DNA of 6,160 nt. Origin: Sphingobacterium sp. UBA1575. Its GTDB lineage: Bacteria > Bacteroidota > Bacteroidia > Sphingobacteriales > Sphingobacteriaceae. Positions 1 to 6,160 of this stretch are shown piece by piece; within the stretch, counting starts at the first letter, position 1; each line of letters opens with the position of its first letter. The position numbers and the translations under genes are program-made. The stretch spans positions 75,543 to 81,702 of the forward strand of contig DCOH01000026.1 in NCBI GenBank assembly GCA_002322865.1, in the 5' to 3' direction. The notes beneath the pieces are model-generated. The model made no database searches and was not told the DNA's origin. It worked only from the letters and a program-made list of their open reading frames with translations.

Positions 1-13
1 AAAAGATATACAT

Positions 14-754
14 ATGAAAGTTTTTGGTTCCATTATTCTATTCAGTTTGATCTTTGGATCGATGGCGAAAGGCCAAGGTCTTAAAGAGGTTATTTATCAA
101 GAAAATAATCAGAAATTATCGGGTCTGATATCGAGCAATGCCGGAAAATCCTTACCTGCGGTCTTAATTTTGCCGGCTTGGAAAGGAATTGATCAGGAAG
201 CAAAGGATGCTGCACTTGACTTGGAAAAGGAAGGCTACCTGGTTTTGATCGCTGATATCTACGGAGTAGGAAATACGCCGAAGGACAATGCGGAGGCTGG
301 TAAACAATCTTCGATCTTTAAAAAGGATTTTGCAACCTATCAGAAGCGTATCCAGGCGGGCTTGGATGAACTGAAAAAACAAGGCGCAACTAAAATAGCG
401 GTAATAGGCTATTGCTTTGGCGGTACAGGTGCACTTGAAGCTGCCCGAGGAGGATTGAACGTGGAAGGTGCAGTGAGTATTCATGGCGGTCTAGCAAAAG
501 ATCCTAGCCGAGAGGCACAGCCTGTGAAGACCAAGGTTTTGGTGTTGCATCCGGCAGATGATGCATCTGTTTCGAAAGCCGATTATGATGGTTTTGTAAA
601 AGAAATGGATGATGCGAAAGCTGATTGGCAGATTATAACCTATGCGAACTCCAAACATACCTTTACCAATCCAGAATCGCCAGACTATAATGCCATCATG
701 GCTAAAAGAGCCTGGAAACATACAAAGATGTTCTTGGACGAAGTATTAAAATAA
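14..754 (+). CDS. Secreted dienelactone hydrolase family protein (alpha/beta hydrolase)
   Basis: A 246-residue protein of the dienelactone hydrolase (DLH) family, alpha/beta-hydrolase fold enzymes that cleave ester or lactone bonds with a Cys-Asp-His triad. The sequence shows an N-terminal signal peptide (Lys2, hydrophobic residues 3-17, probable cleavage at AKG|Q after residue 20), so the enzyme probably acts in the periplasm or outside the cell. The nucleophile elbow is GYCFGG, with Cys134. A PADDASV stretch fits the family's GxxDxxV acid motif and points to Asp183. The histidine lies in KHTFTNP (His215), close to the HAFTNP form common in these relatives. The length is normal for the family. 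The true substrate cannot be read from the sequence: many such proteins are carboxylesterases unrelated to chlorocatechol breakdown. The start is the only ATG that gives the signal peptide. Only 13 bases lie upstream, so its promoter is outside the window. It ends 26 bases before a strong terminator. Confidence 0.92.
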   Translation: MKVFGSIILFSLIFGSMAKGQGLKEVIYQENNQKLSGLISSNAGKSLPAVLILPAWKGIDQEAKDAALDLEKEGYLVLIADIYGVGNTPKDNAEAGKQSSIFKKDFATYQKRIQAGLDELKKQGATKIAVIGYCFGGTGALEAARGGLNVEGAVSIHGGLAKDPSREAQPVKTKVLVLHPADDASVSKADYDGFVKEMDDAKADWQIITYANSKHTFTNPESPDYNAIMAKRAWKHTKMFLDEVLK

Positions 755-780
755 GTTTTTAACGTTAAAGATTTTCTCAG

Positions 781-807
781 AGGCTATTTAATAATAGCCT
801 TTTTTTC
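781..807 (+). terminator. Rho-independent terminator of the DLH-family gene
   Basis: A perfect 8-bp inverted repeat (AGGCTATT, positions 781-788, and AATAGCCT, 793-800) with a 4-base TAAT loop is followed directly by an eight-T run (800-807). It lies 26 bases after the hydrolase stop codon. On the minus strand no T-run follows the hairpin, so it looks one-directional. The stop codon of the possible minus-strand ORF falls inside the hairpin. Confidence 0.92.
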
Positions 808-973
808 TTTTATTATTTTTTCCTGGGATTATACAGATATATAGAATAGCCATCTGTATAAAAATTAAGAATAGAATCCAATCGATGGTTAGTGGAAGGA
901 TATTCTTATGGATATAATTGGTGATTAAGCATGAGACTGGAAAAAAACAGCTCCAAATAAATAGTGCTCTCAT
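788..973 (-). CDS. Possible small two-helix membrane protein, unknown function
   Basis: I do not recognise this 61-residue reading frame, and it may not be a gene. The translation has two clear hydrophobic segments, about residues 4-21 (LFIWSCFFPV...) and 31-49 (IDWILFLIFI...), followed by a basic tail (GKNNKRKKGYY). This is a plausible layout for a two-pass inner-membrane protein with a cytoplasmic, positively charged C terminus. In its favour, this stretch is distinctly richer in G and C than the DNA at 981-1070, as coding DNA would be, and its codons are varied rather than simple AT repeats. Against it, T-rich DNA readily gives chance hydrophobic frames, no ribosome binding site or TAnnTTTG promoter is visible upstream on the minus strand, and its last codons run into the hydrolase gene's terminator. 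If real, it converges on the hydrolase gene. Confidence 0.4.
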   Translation of the reverse strand: MRALFIWSCFFPVSCLITNYIHKNILPLTIDWILFLIFIQMAILYICIIPGKNNKRKKGYY

Positions 974-1146
974 GATGTTTTTGTTAATAATTTATATTTT
1001 CTATTATATCATCTAATATAAATAAAAAATATTTCATATAAATATATAAATTATAATCATATTGTTATTTCCTTCATGTTGATAGTGGTTTTCTTGAAAA
1101 AAATATTACGCTCTGTTTTTTTGGTAAAAAAGACTATCTTTCTTTC
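974..1146. other. AT-rich intergenic leader before the phospholipase C gene
   Basis: No gene is visible here. By direct count, only 7 of the 90 bases from 981 to 1070 are G or C. The phospholipase promoter must lie in or near this stretch, but I cannot place it with confidence. A TTG at 1062-1064 is followed about 19 bases later by TAGTGGTT, a poor match to the Bacteroidota -7 element. A TATCTTTC at 1135-1142 resembles TAnnTTTG but sits too close to the ATG unless the message is leaderless. The short AT-only inverted repeats here are expected by chance. Confidence 0.6.
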
Positions 1147-3609
1147 ATGAGTTCTAGAAGAGATTTTCTAAAAAAAGCATCCCTATTTGCGGGCGCAACA
1201 GCGTTAACCCATGTTATCCCTGAATCTATTCAAAAAGCGGTAGCCATTGAGGCAGCCCCTGGATCTACCTACCTGGATGCCGAGCATATCGTGTTTTTGA
1301 TGCAGGAAAACCGATCGTTCGATCATTGCTTCGGCATGCTTAAAGGTGTGCGTGGATTCAATGACCCGAGGACTTATCGAGGACCAGATCGTGTACCTGT
1401 ATGGCATCAAACTATGGATGGTGATAAAAGTTATGGTCCGTTCCATCTGGATATTGAAAATACCCAAGTGACCTGGATGGGCGATCTTCCTCATGGTTGG
1501 CGGGATATGGTCATGGCCCGAAATAATGGTAAAATGGATAAATGGCTTGTCGCCAAAAGACCAGGCAATCAAAAATATAGGCATATCCCTTTGACCATGG
1601 GCTATTACGAACGCAAGGATATTCCTTTCTATTATGCTTTTGCAGATGCGTTTACCGTGTGTGACCAACATTTCTGTTCTTCATTGACAGGAACGAGTGC
1701 CAATAGATCCTATTTTTGGTCTGGTACGGTGCGTGAAAACCCACGGGATCCCAATTCAGTAGCTCATGTGGATAATGGACAGATCAATTACCGAGACCTT
1801 ACTTGGAAGACCTATCCCGAACGCCTTCAACAAGCCGGTATTTCTTGGAAGGTGTATCAGAATGAACTCAGCCTTCCAGTGGGATTAACGGGGGAAGAAG
1901 AAGACTGGTTGGCTAATTTTACCGATAATAACCTTGAATTTCATAAACAGTACCAAGTAAAATTCCATCCCGCTTATCAAGCCTATGCCAATCGTCGGAT
2001 CAAGGAGATTGAGCATGAACTGACTGTTGCGAGATATGCTTCCCAAGAGGCCTATCAGAAAGTTCTGGATCGATTGAATAATTTCAAAAAGGATGTGGAA
2101 CAGTTTTCCGCCGCCAATTTTGCGAAGCTTTCCAAGTTTGAGCAGGAAATACATGAACGTGCATTTACGACAAATACGAATGATCCGGATTACCATAAAT
2201 TAGAAAAAATAAGCTATACAGCCGATGGAAAGACCGTTGAAGTTCAAGTGCCTAAGGGCGATATCTTCCATCAGTTCAGAAAAGATGTTCAGGAGAACAA
2301 ATTGCCGGCTGTTTCCTGGCTAACGGCACCCTGCCGTTTCTCCGATCATCCGAGTTCGCCATGGTATGGAGCCTGGTATGTGTCAGAAACCTTGGATATA
2401 CTGATCTCCAATCCGGAGGTTTGGAAAAAGACCATCTTTGTATTGACCTACGATGAGAATGATGGGTACTTTGATCATGCCATGCCATTTGTACCGCCTT
2501 TGAGCAATAACCTAGAAACAGGTAAAGTTGCTAATGGTGTGGACACGCAGGATGAGTATGTTACGGTTGAGCAGGAGCGAATCCGGACAAACAATCCGGA
2601 GGCAAGTTTGGAAAGTCCTATCGGATTGGGCTATAGGGTACCTATGATTATAGCATCGCCTTGGTCTAAAGGGGGATGGGTGAATTCGGAGGTTTTTGAC
2701 CATAGTTCCAGCCTACAGTTCATGGAACATTTCTTTGCCAAGAAAACAGGAAAAAAGGTATTGGAAACCAATATCAGTGCCTGGCGTAGGTTAGTATGTG
2801 GGGATCTGACCTCTGCATTCAGACCTATTCCGGAATTGAAAAAACCAGCCATAGACTTTGTGGATCGGAATGCCTACGTAGGGCGGATACACGCAGCCAA
2901 GGATAAGCAGTTACCCGGGAATTTTGTAGCGCAGGATTATAAATCGATATTGGGGGAGTTTCAGCTTAATGGGGTTAAGCATTTCGGATTGGGCATTCAG
3001 GAGAAAGGTACTAAATTGGCGAATGCAATACCTTATGATCTGGATGTGAATCTTCAAGTGGACATAAGGAAGCAACGCTTAACGATGATTTTCGAGCTTG
3101 CCGGAAAGTTAAAGGCGAACAAGAAGATCGGTGCTCCATTGATTGTGACCAATCATACAGTATATAAGGAGCAGGGTAATTCTTTTCAAGCGTGGAACTT
3201 CGCGGTAAAAGCAGGGGAGCTGATGAGCTATAGCTGGGATATGCAGGATTTTCTTGATGGAAAGGTGAGATTTACGGTTTATGGACCAAATGGTTATTTC
3301 CGAGAGTTTATTTTGGAATTAAATAAGCTTATGCCTACGATTATAGGTTATCAAGGAAAAGGACAAGTTTGGCACATAAAGGTAGAAGGGGTAAAAGAGG
3401 ATTACCTGATCAAAGATTTGGCTTATGGATGGAAAGATACCTTGCATAAGGCAGGACGAACGAAGGTATATTCCTTTGATCTGAAGGAAAGCCATGGCTG
3501 GTATGATTTCTTAGTACGGCCCGCTTCCAATGAACAAATTACTTATAGGTTTGCAGGGCATGTTGATCATGGGAAAAGCAGCCGTACCGATCCTTTGATG
3601 GGAAGTTAA
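1147..3609 (+). CDS. plcC: Tat-exported phosphocholine-specific phospholipase C
   Basis: An 820-residue phospholipase C of the bacterial phosphocholine-preferring family (PlcH/PlcN type, phosphoesterase fold shared with AcpA acid phosphatase). These enzymes hydrolyse phosphatidylcholine, and sometimes sphingomyelin, to a diglyceride or ceramide plus phosphocholine. The N terminus has a twin-arginine export signal (SRRDFLKK, residues 3-10, then a hydrophobic stretch; possible cleavage after AVA at 31-33). Catalytic-domain landmarks are QENRSFDH (53-60), SLTGTSANR (179-187; Thr183 is the likely nucleophile by alignment with plant NPC enzymes), SDHP (399-402), WYGAWYVSE, and the metal-site motif DENDGYFDH (436-444). 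Two phospholipase C C-terminal (DUF756-type) domains follow at about 640-728 and 730-815, ending in the family's GHVDHGKSSRTDPLMG-like tail. It is longer than the roughly 690-730 residues of Pseudomonas PlcN and PlcH, mainly through a helical insertion at about 271-345. The ATG at 1147 is the start that gives the intact Tat signal. No strong ribosome binding site is visible, as is usual in Bacteroidota. Lipid specificity is inferred from the family. Confidence 0.93.
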   Translation: MSSRRDFLKKASLFAGATALTHVIPESIQKAVAIEAAPGSTYLDAEHIVFLMQENRSFDHCFGMLKGVRGFNDPRTYRGPDRVPVWHQTMDGDKSYGPFHLDIENTQVTWMGDLPHGWRDMVMARNNGKMDKWLVAKRPGNQKYRHIPLTMGYYERKDIPFYYAFADAFTVCDQHFCSSLTGTSANRSYFWSGTVRENPRDPNSVAHVDNGQINYRDLTWKTYPERLQQAGISWKVYQNELSLPVGLTGEEEDWLANFTDNNLEFHKQYQVKFHPAYQAYANRRIKEIEHELTVARYASQEAYQKVLDRLNNFKKDVEQFSAANFAKLSKFEQEIHERAFTTNTNDPDYHKLEKISYTADGKTVEVQVPKGDIFHQFRKDVQENKLPAVSWLTAPCRFSDHPSSPWYGAWYVSETLDILISNPEVWKKTIFVLTYDENDGYFDHAMPFVPPLSNNLETGKVANGVDTQDEYVTVEQERIRTNNPEASLESPIGLGYRVPMIIASPWSKGGWVNSEVFDHSSSLQFMEHFFAKKTGKKVLETNISAWRRLVCGDLTSAFRPIPELKKPAIDFVDRNAYVGRIHAAKDKQLPGNFVAQDYKSILGEFQLNGVKHFGLGIQEKGTKLANAIPYDLDVNLQVDIRKQRLTMIFELAGKLKANKKIGAPLIVTNHTVYKEQGNSFQAWNFAVKAGELMSYSWDMQDFLDGKVRFTVYGPNGYFREFILELNKLMPTIIGYQGKGQVWHIKVEGVKEDYLIKDLAYGWKDTLHKAGRTKVYSFDLKESHGWYDFLVRPASNEQITYRFAGHVDHGKSSRTDPLMGS

Positions 3610-3629
3610 TCGCTTTGATTAGTATAGAA

Positions 3630-3652
3630 ATGATAAATATCATCCTTTTTTT
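3630..3652 (+). terminator. Weak terminator-like hairpin after the phospholipase C gene
   Basis: The 14-base palindrome ATGATAAATATCAT (3630-3643) can form a 5-bp stem with a 4-base loop, followed by CC and seven Ts (3646-3652), 20 bases after the phospholipase stop. The stem has a single G-C pair, so it is weak. It could stop transcription only partly, leaving some read-through into the ATPase gene. Confidence 0.4.
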
Positions 3653-3665
3653 AACTAAAGCCATT

Positions 3666-3673
3666 TAAATTTG
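3666..3673 (+). promoter_or_regulatory. Candidate Bacteroidota -7 promoter element for the ATPase gene
   Basis: TAAATTTG matches the TAnnTTTG -7 consensus of the Bacteroidota primary sigma factor exactly. It lies 25 bases before the ATPase start codon, which would give a short untranslated leader of about 18-20 bases. The upstream -33 TTTG is not seen at the usual spacing: only a T-run (3646-3652) is there, so the promoter is half-supported. Its position just after the terminator-like hairpin is consistent with an independent unit. Confidence 0.45.
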
Positions 3674-3698
3674 GTTCATAGAAAATAAACCCGCATCT

Positions 3699-6160
3699 AT
3701 GATCGAGAAAAACGCAGAGGCTAAGGACTATTACACACAACCTATTGATGATCTGATAAAGAAATTCAATGTTGACCAGCAGGTTGGCTTAAAAACGGAA
3801 CAGGTCGAACAACTCCGTTCAGCACATGGTTCAAATGCTTTAAAGGAAAAGGAGAAACGGTCCATATTCGCCATGTTCATTTCCCAATTGAATGATGCGT
3901 TGATCTATGTGCTGTTCGCTGCGGTAATCATCACTTTTGTGATGGGTGAATATACCGATGCAGTCATTATCTTGATCGTCATCCTTATAAATGCTTCCCT
4001 TGGAGTTTTTCAGGAATTAAAAGCGAATAATGCGATTGCTGCCCTGCAGAAATTGAGCAACCCAAAAGCCATTGTGAAAAGGAATGGGGAGCAATTGGAA
4101 TTACCTGCGGAAGAATTGGTCCCTGGTGATATTGTCATTTTAGAGGCTGGTCGTTATGTGCCGGCTGATCTCCGGTTGTTGGAGAATGCGAATTTAAAAG
4201 TCGATGAATCTTCTTTGACCGGAGAATCTGTTCCGGTAGAAAAGGATCTCGATGCCGAGATAAAGGCGGATTATACCGCCATTGGGGATCGTTTGAACAT
4301 GACTTTCATGTCGAGTTTGGTTACTTTCGGGCGTGCGACAGGGATAGTCGTTGCCACCGGAAACCAGACTGAAGTTGGAAAGATAGCGAATTACCTAGCA
4401 GAGGAGAACAATAGCAAAACCCCTTTGGAAGTCCGTTTGAACCATCTTGGAAAGACATTGGGAAAATTGGCTGTTGGTATCTGCGTACTGATTTTTGTGA
4501 TTTCCTATTTTCAGGGTCGAGATCTTACGGAAATGTTCCTGACTTCCGTTTCTCTGGCAGTAGCTTCTATTCCTGAAGGATTGGCGGCTATTGTAGCCAT
4601 TGTTCTTTCAATCGGCGTCACTAAAATGGCGAAACAAAAGGCCATTATCAAAAAACTTCCTGCTGTTGAAACCTTAGGGTCAGTTAATATTGTCTGTTCG
4701 GATAAGACGGGGACATTGACCCAGAATAAGATGACCGTCAAGGAGCTTTTTACTTTTGGGGATCATTTGATTGATGTGGATAGTGAGAATCCGATCCTTC
4801 CGGAGGAGCAACTGTTGGTGGAAGGAATGTTCTTGGCCTCTGATGCGACGTTGGATGGGGAGAAGAAAACAGGAGATCCTACAGAGGTGGCTTTATTGGC
4901 CTTGGCTGATTCCTGGTCTATTGATCGGAAAGAAATCCATAAGCAGCAAGAACGAGTGGATGAGTTAGCTTTCGATTCGGATCGGAAAATGATGTCGACC
5001 TTGCATAAGAAGGAAGAGGAATGGGTATTATATGCGAAAGGGGCAGTTGATAATTTGATCTTGAAATGTGATCGGGTGATGGAACATGGCGAGATCATCC
5101 CTTTTACGGACGCGCATAAGGAATTGGTCGATAAAGCGGTCGATGATATGTCCAATAAAGCATTGCGGACTTTGGGTTTTGCTTTTAAGCCTGTTCCATC
5201 TGAAATTTCTCAGGAAGAATTTGAGGAGGATCTGGTATTTGTGGGTGTAGTTGGAATGATCGATCCACCACGGGAAGAGGTCAAGGATTCTATTCAATCG
5301 GCTAAAGAAGCAGGTATCGAAACGATCATGATCACTGGAGATCATAAGCAGACGGCATTTGCCATCGCGAAGGAATTGGGCATTGCGAAGGAGGAGAAAC
5401 AGGTGGTTACCGGCAAGGAAATCAATTCCTTGTCTGTGGAGGATCTGTCATCGAAGATTTGCGATTATAAGGTGTTTGCAAGGGTATCGCCCGAGCATAA
5501 GGTCAATATTGTGAAAGCCTTTCAGGCGAATGGAAATATAGTTTCCATGACCGGGGACGGGGTAAATGATGCGCCATCTTTGAATATGGCGGACATTGGC
5601 GTGGCGATGGGGATTACAGGGACTGATGTGGCTAAGAATTCTGCGGATATGATTTTGGCGGATGATAATTTTTCGACGATTATATCGGCGATCGAGCAGG
5701 GGAGGAATATCTACAATAATATCAAGAAGTCGGTTATATTTTTATTGTCAAGCAATGTGGGTGAGGTTTTGGCGATGCTGATTGCGATTGTTTCGGGAAT
5801 GGCGATCCCTTTGTTGGCCACGCAGTTATTGTGGATCAATTTGATTACCGATACGCTGCCAGCTGTTGCCTTAGGCATGGATCCTGGGGATAAATCGGTC
5901 ATGGAGGAGAAACCGAGGTCCATCAAAGAGAATTTTTTCTCGCATGGTGCAGGATGGCGAGTGATCTTGGGAGGTGTTTTGATTGGGATTTTAACGATTG
6001 TTGCTTTTGTGATCGGTTATTGGGAACATGATTATTCCGTGTTTGATAAGCAGATTCCAGAGGATATCCATGATTATGCCCGAACCATGGCTTTCTTGAC
6101 GATCATTGCGTGTCAGTTGTTTTATTCCTTGAGTTTTAGGCATGAGTATAAGTCTATTTT
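3699..6160 (+). CDS. Cation-translocating P-type ATPase, P2A (calcium pump-like), 3' partial
   Basis: The first 820 residues of an integral-membrane P-type ATPase, cut by the window end; the frame is open throughout. It couples ATP hydrolysis to cation export, most likely Ca2+. Visible parts, in order: N-terminal cation-ATPase domain (about 10-50), helices M1-M2 (about 64-104), actuator motif TGES (174-177), M3 (about 253-271), M4 with PEGL (292-295), phosphorylation motif DKTGTLT (Asp335), nucleotide-binding KGA (447-449), TGDHK (546-550), hinge TGDGVNDAP (618-626), M5 with NVGE (686-689), M6 with NLITD (714-718), M7 and M8. Aligned to SERCA, Glu293, Asn686, Glu689, Asn714, Thr717 and Asp718 match both Ca2+ sites, while the Glu908 position in M8 is Gln806. 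Helices M9-M10 and the C terminus are missing, probably a few dozen residues. The start is firm: an in-frame TAA lies at 3666, with no other start codon between. No Shine-Dalgarno is visible. A manganese/calcium (PMR1-like) or Na+ pump is possible. Confidence 0.93.
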   Translation, partial: MIEKNAEAKDYYTQPIDDLIKKFNVDQQVGLKTEQVEQLRSAHGSNALKEKEKRSIFAMFISQLNDALIYVLFAAVIITFVMGEYTDAVIILIVILINASLGVFQELKANNAIAALQKLSNPKAIVKRNGEQLELPAEELVPGDIVILEAGRYVPADLRLLENANLKVDESSLTGESVPVEKDLDAEIKADYTAIGDRLNMTFMSSLVTFGRATGIVVATGNQTEVGKIANYLAEENNSKTPLEVRLNHLGKTLGKLAVGICVLIFVISYFQGRDLTEMFLTSVSLAVASIPEGLAAIVAIVLSIGVTKMAKQKAIIKKLPAVETLGSVNIVCSDKTGTLTQNKMTVKELFTFGDHLIDVDSENPILPEEQLLVEGMFLASDATLDGEKKTGDPTEVALLALADSWSIDRKEIHKQQERVDELAFDSDRKMMSTLHKKEEEWVLYAKGAVDNLILKCDRVMEHGEIIPFTDAHKELVDKAVDDMSNKALRTLGFAFKPVPSEISQEEFEEDLVFVGVVGMIDPPREEVKDSIQSAKEAGIETIMITGDHKQTAFAIAKELGIAKEEKQVVTGKEINSLSVEDLSSKICDYKVFARVSPEHKVNIVKAFQANGNIVSMTGDGVNDAPSLNMADIGVAMGITGTDVAKNSADMILADDNFSTIISAIEQGRNIYNNIKKSVIFLLSSNVGEVLAMLIAIVSGMAIPLLATQLLWINLITDTLPAVALGMDPGDKSVMEEKPRSIKENFFSHGAGWRVILGGVLIGILTIVAFVIGYWEHDYSVFDKQIPEDIHDYARTMAFLTIIACQLFYSLSFRHEYKSI

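Noticed and set aside
1..16. The first bases (ending GATATACATATG) resemble the ribosome-binding leader of common pET expression vectors, including an NdeI site.
   Set aside because: The GGAG core of the vector site is absent. The sequence continues into a natural signal-peptide gene and native intergenic DNA, so this is best read as a coincidence in AT-rich DNA.
990..1023. Nine-base inverted repeat (990-998 and 1015-1023) with a 16-base spacer, a possible operator.
   Set aside because: Both arms are made only of A and T within DNA that is over 90 percent AT, so matches like this are expected by chance, and no G-C pair supports it.
1204..1671. Minus-strand open frame of 155 residues opposite the phospholipase gene.
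   Set aside because: It lies wholly inside a well-supported gene, has no domain or motif I recognise, and looks like a shadow of the plus-strand coding.
4763..5155. Minus-strand open frame of 130 residues opposite the ATPase gene.
   Set aside because: It overlaps the conserved nucleotide-binding domain of the P-type ATPase. Its serine-rich, low-complexity translation is typical of antisense shadow frames.
14..6160. Idea of a single operon or defence-like system formed by hydrolase, phospholipase and pump.
   Set aside because: A strong terminator, a 392-base gap and a separate promoter candidate divide the genes. The three families are common housekeeping or secreted enzymes with no mobile-element or defence markers nearby.

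Overview
The window looks like a piece of a Bacteroidota chromosome, most plausibly from the Sphingobacteriaceae (Sphingobacterium or Pedobacter type). The genus is an inference. The grounds are moderately AT-leaning coding sequence, very AT-rich intergenic DNA, start codons without a clear Shine-Dalgarno sequence, a TAnnTTTG-type -7 promoter element ahead of the last gene, and protein families that are common in that group.

Layout: (1) Positions 14-754 (+) encode a secreted or periplasmic dienelactone-hydrolase-family alpha/beta hydrolase, closed by a textbook intrinsic terminator at 781-807. (2) Positions 755-1146 are a long intergenic stretch. Its first half may carry a small two-helix membrane protein on the minus strand (788-973, uncertain). 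Its second half is an extremely AT-rich leader ahead of the next gene. (3) Positions 1147-3609 (+) encode a Tat-exported, phosphocholine-specific phospholipase C of 820 residues, with a long helical insertion in the catalytic domain and two C-terminal phospholipase C (DUF756-type) domains. (4) The 89-bp gap at 3610-3698 holds a weak terminator-like hairpin and a candidate promoter. (5) From 3699 (+) to the end of the window runs a P-type ATPase of the P2A (SERCA/PMR1-like, calcium-translocating) class, open at its 3' end. About 820 residues are visible, with everything up to transmembrane helix M8.

The three large genes all point the same way, but terminators and long gaps between them suggest separate transcription units rather than one operon. 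No pathway clearly links them. The loosest thread is that a phospholipase attacking phosphocholine lipids and a cation-export pump both relate to the cell envelope and its surroundings. I found no tRNA, rRNA, CRISPR array, insertion sequence or phage signature. Most of the window is ordinary chromosomal sequence. The items most worth a second look are the possible small membrane protein, the helical insertion in the phospholipase, and the mixed set of cation-site residues in the pump.
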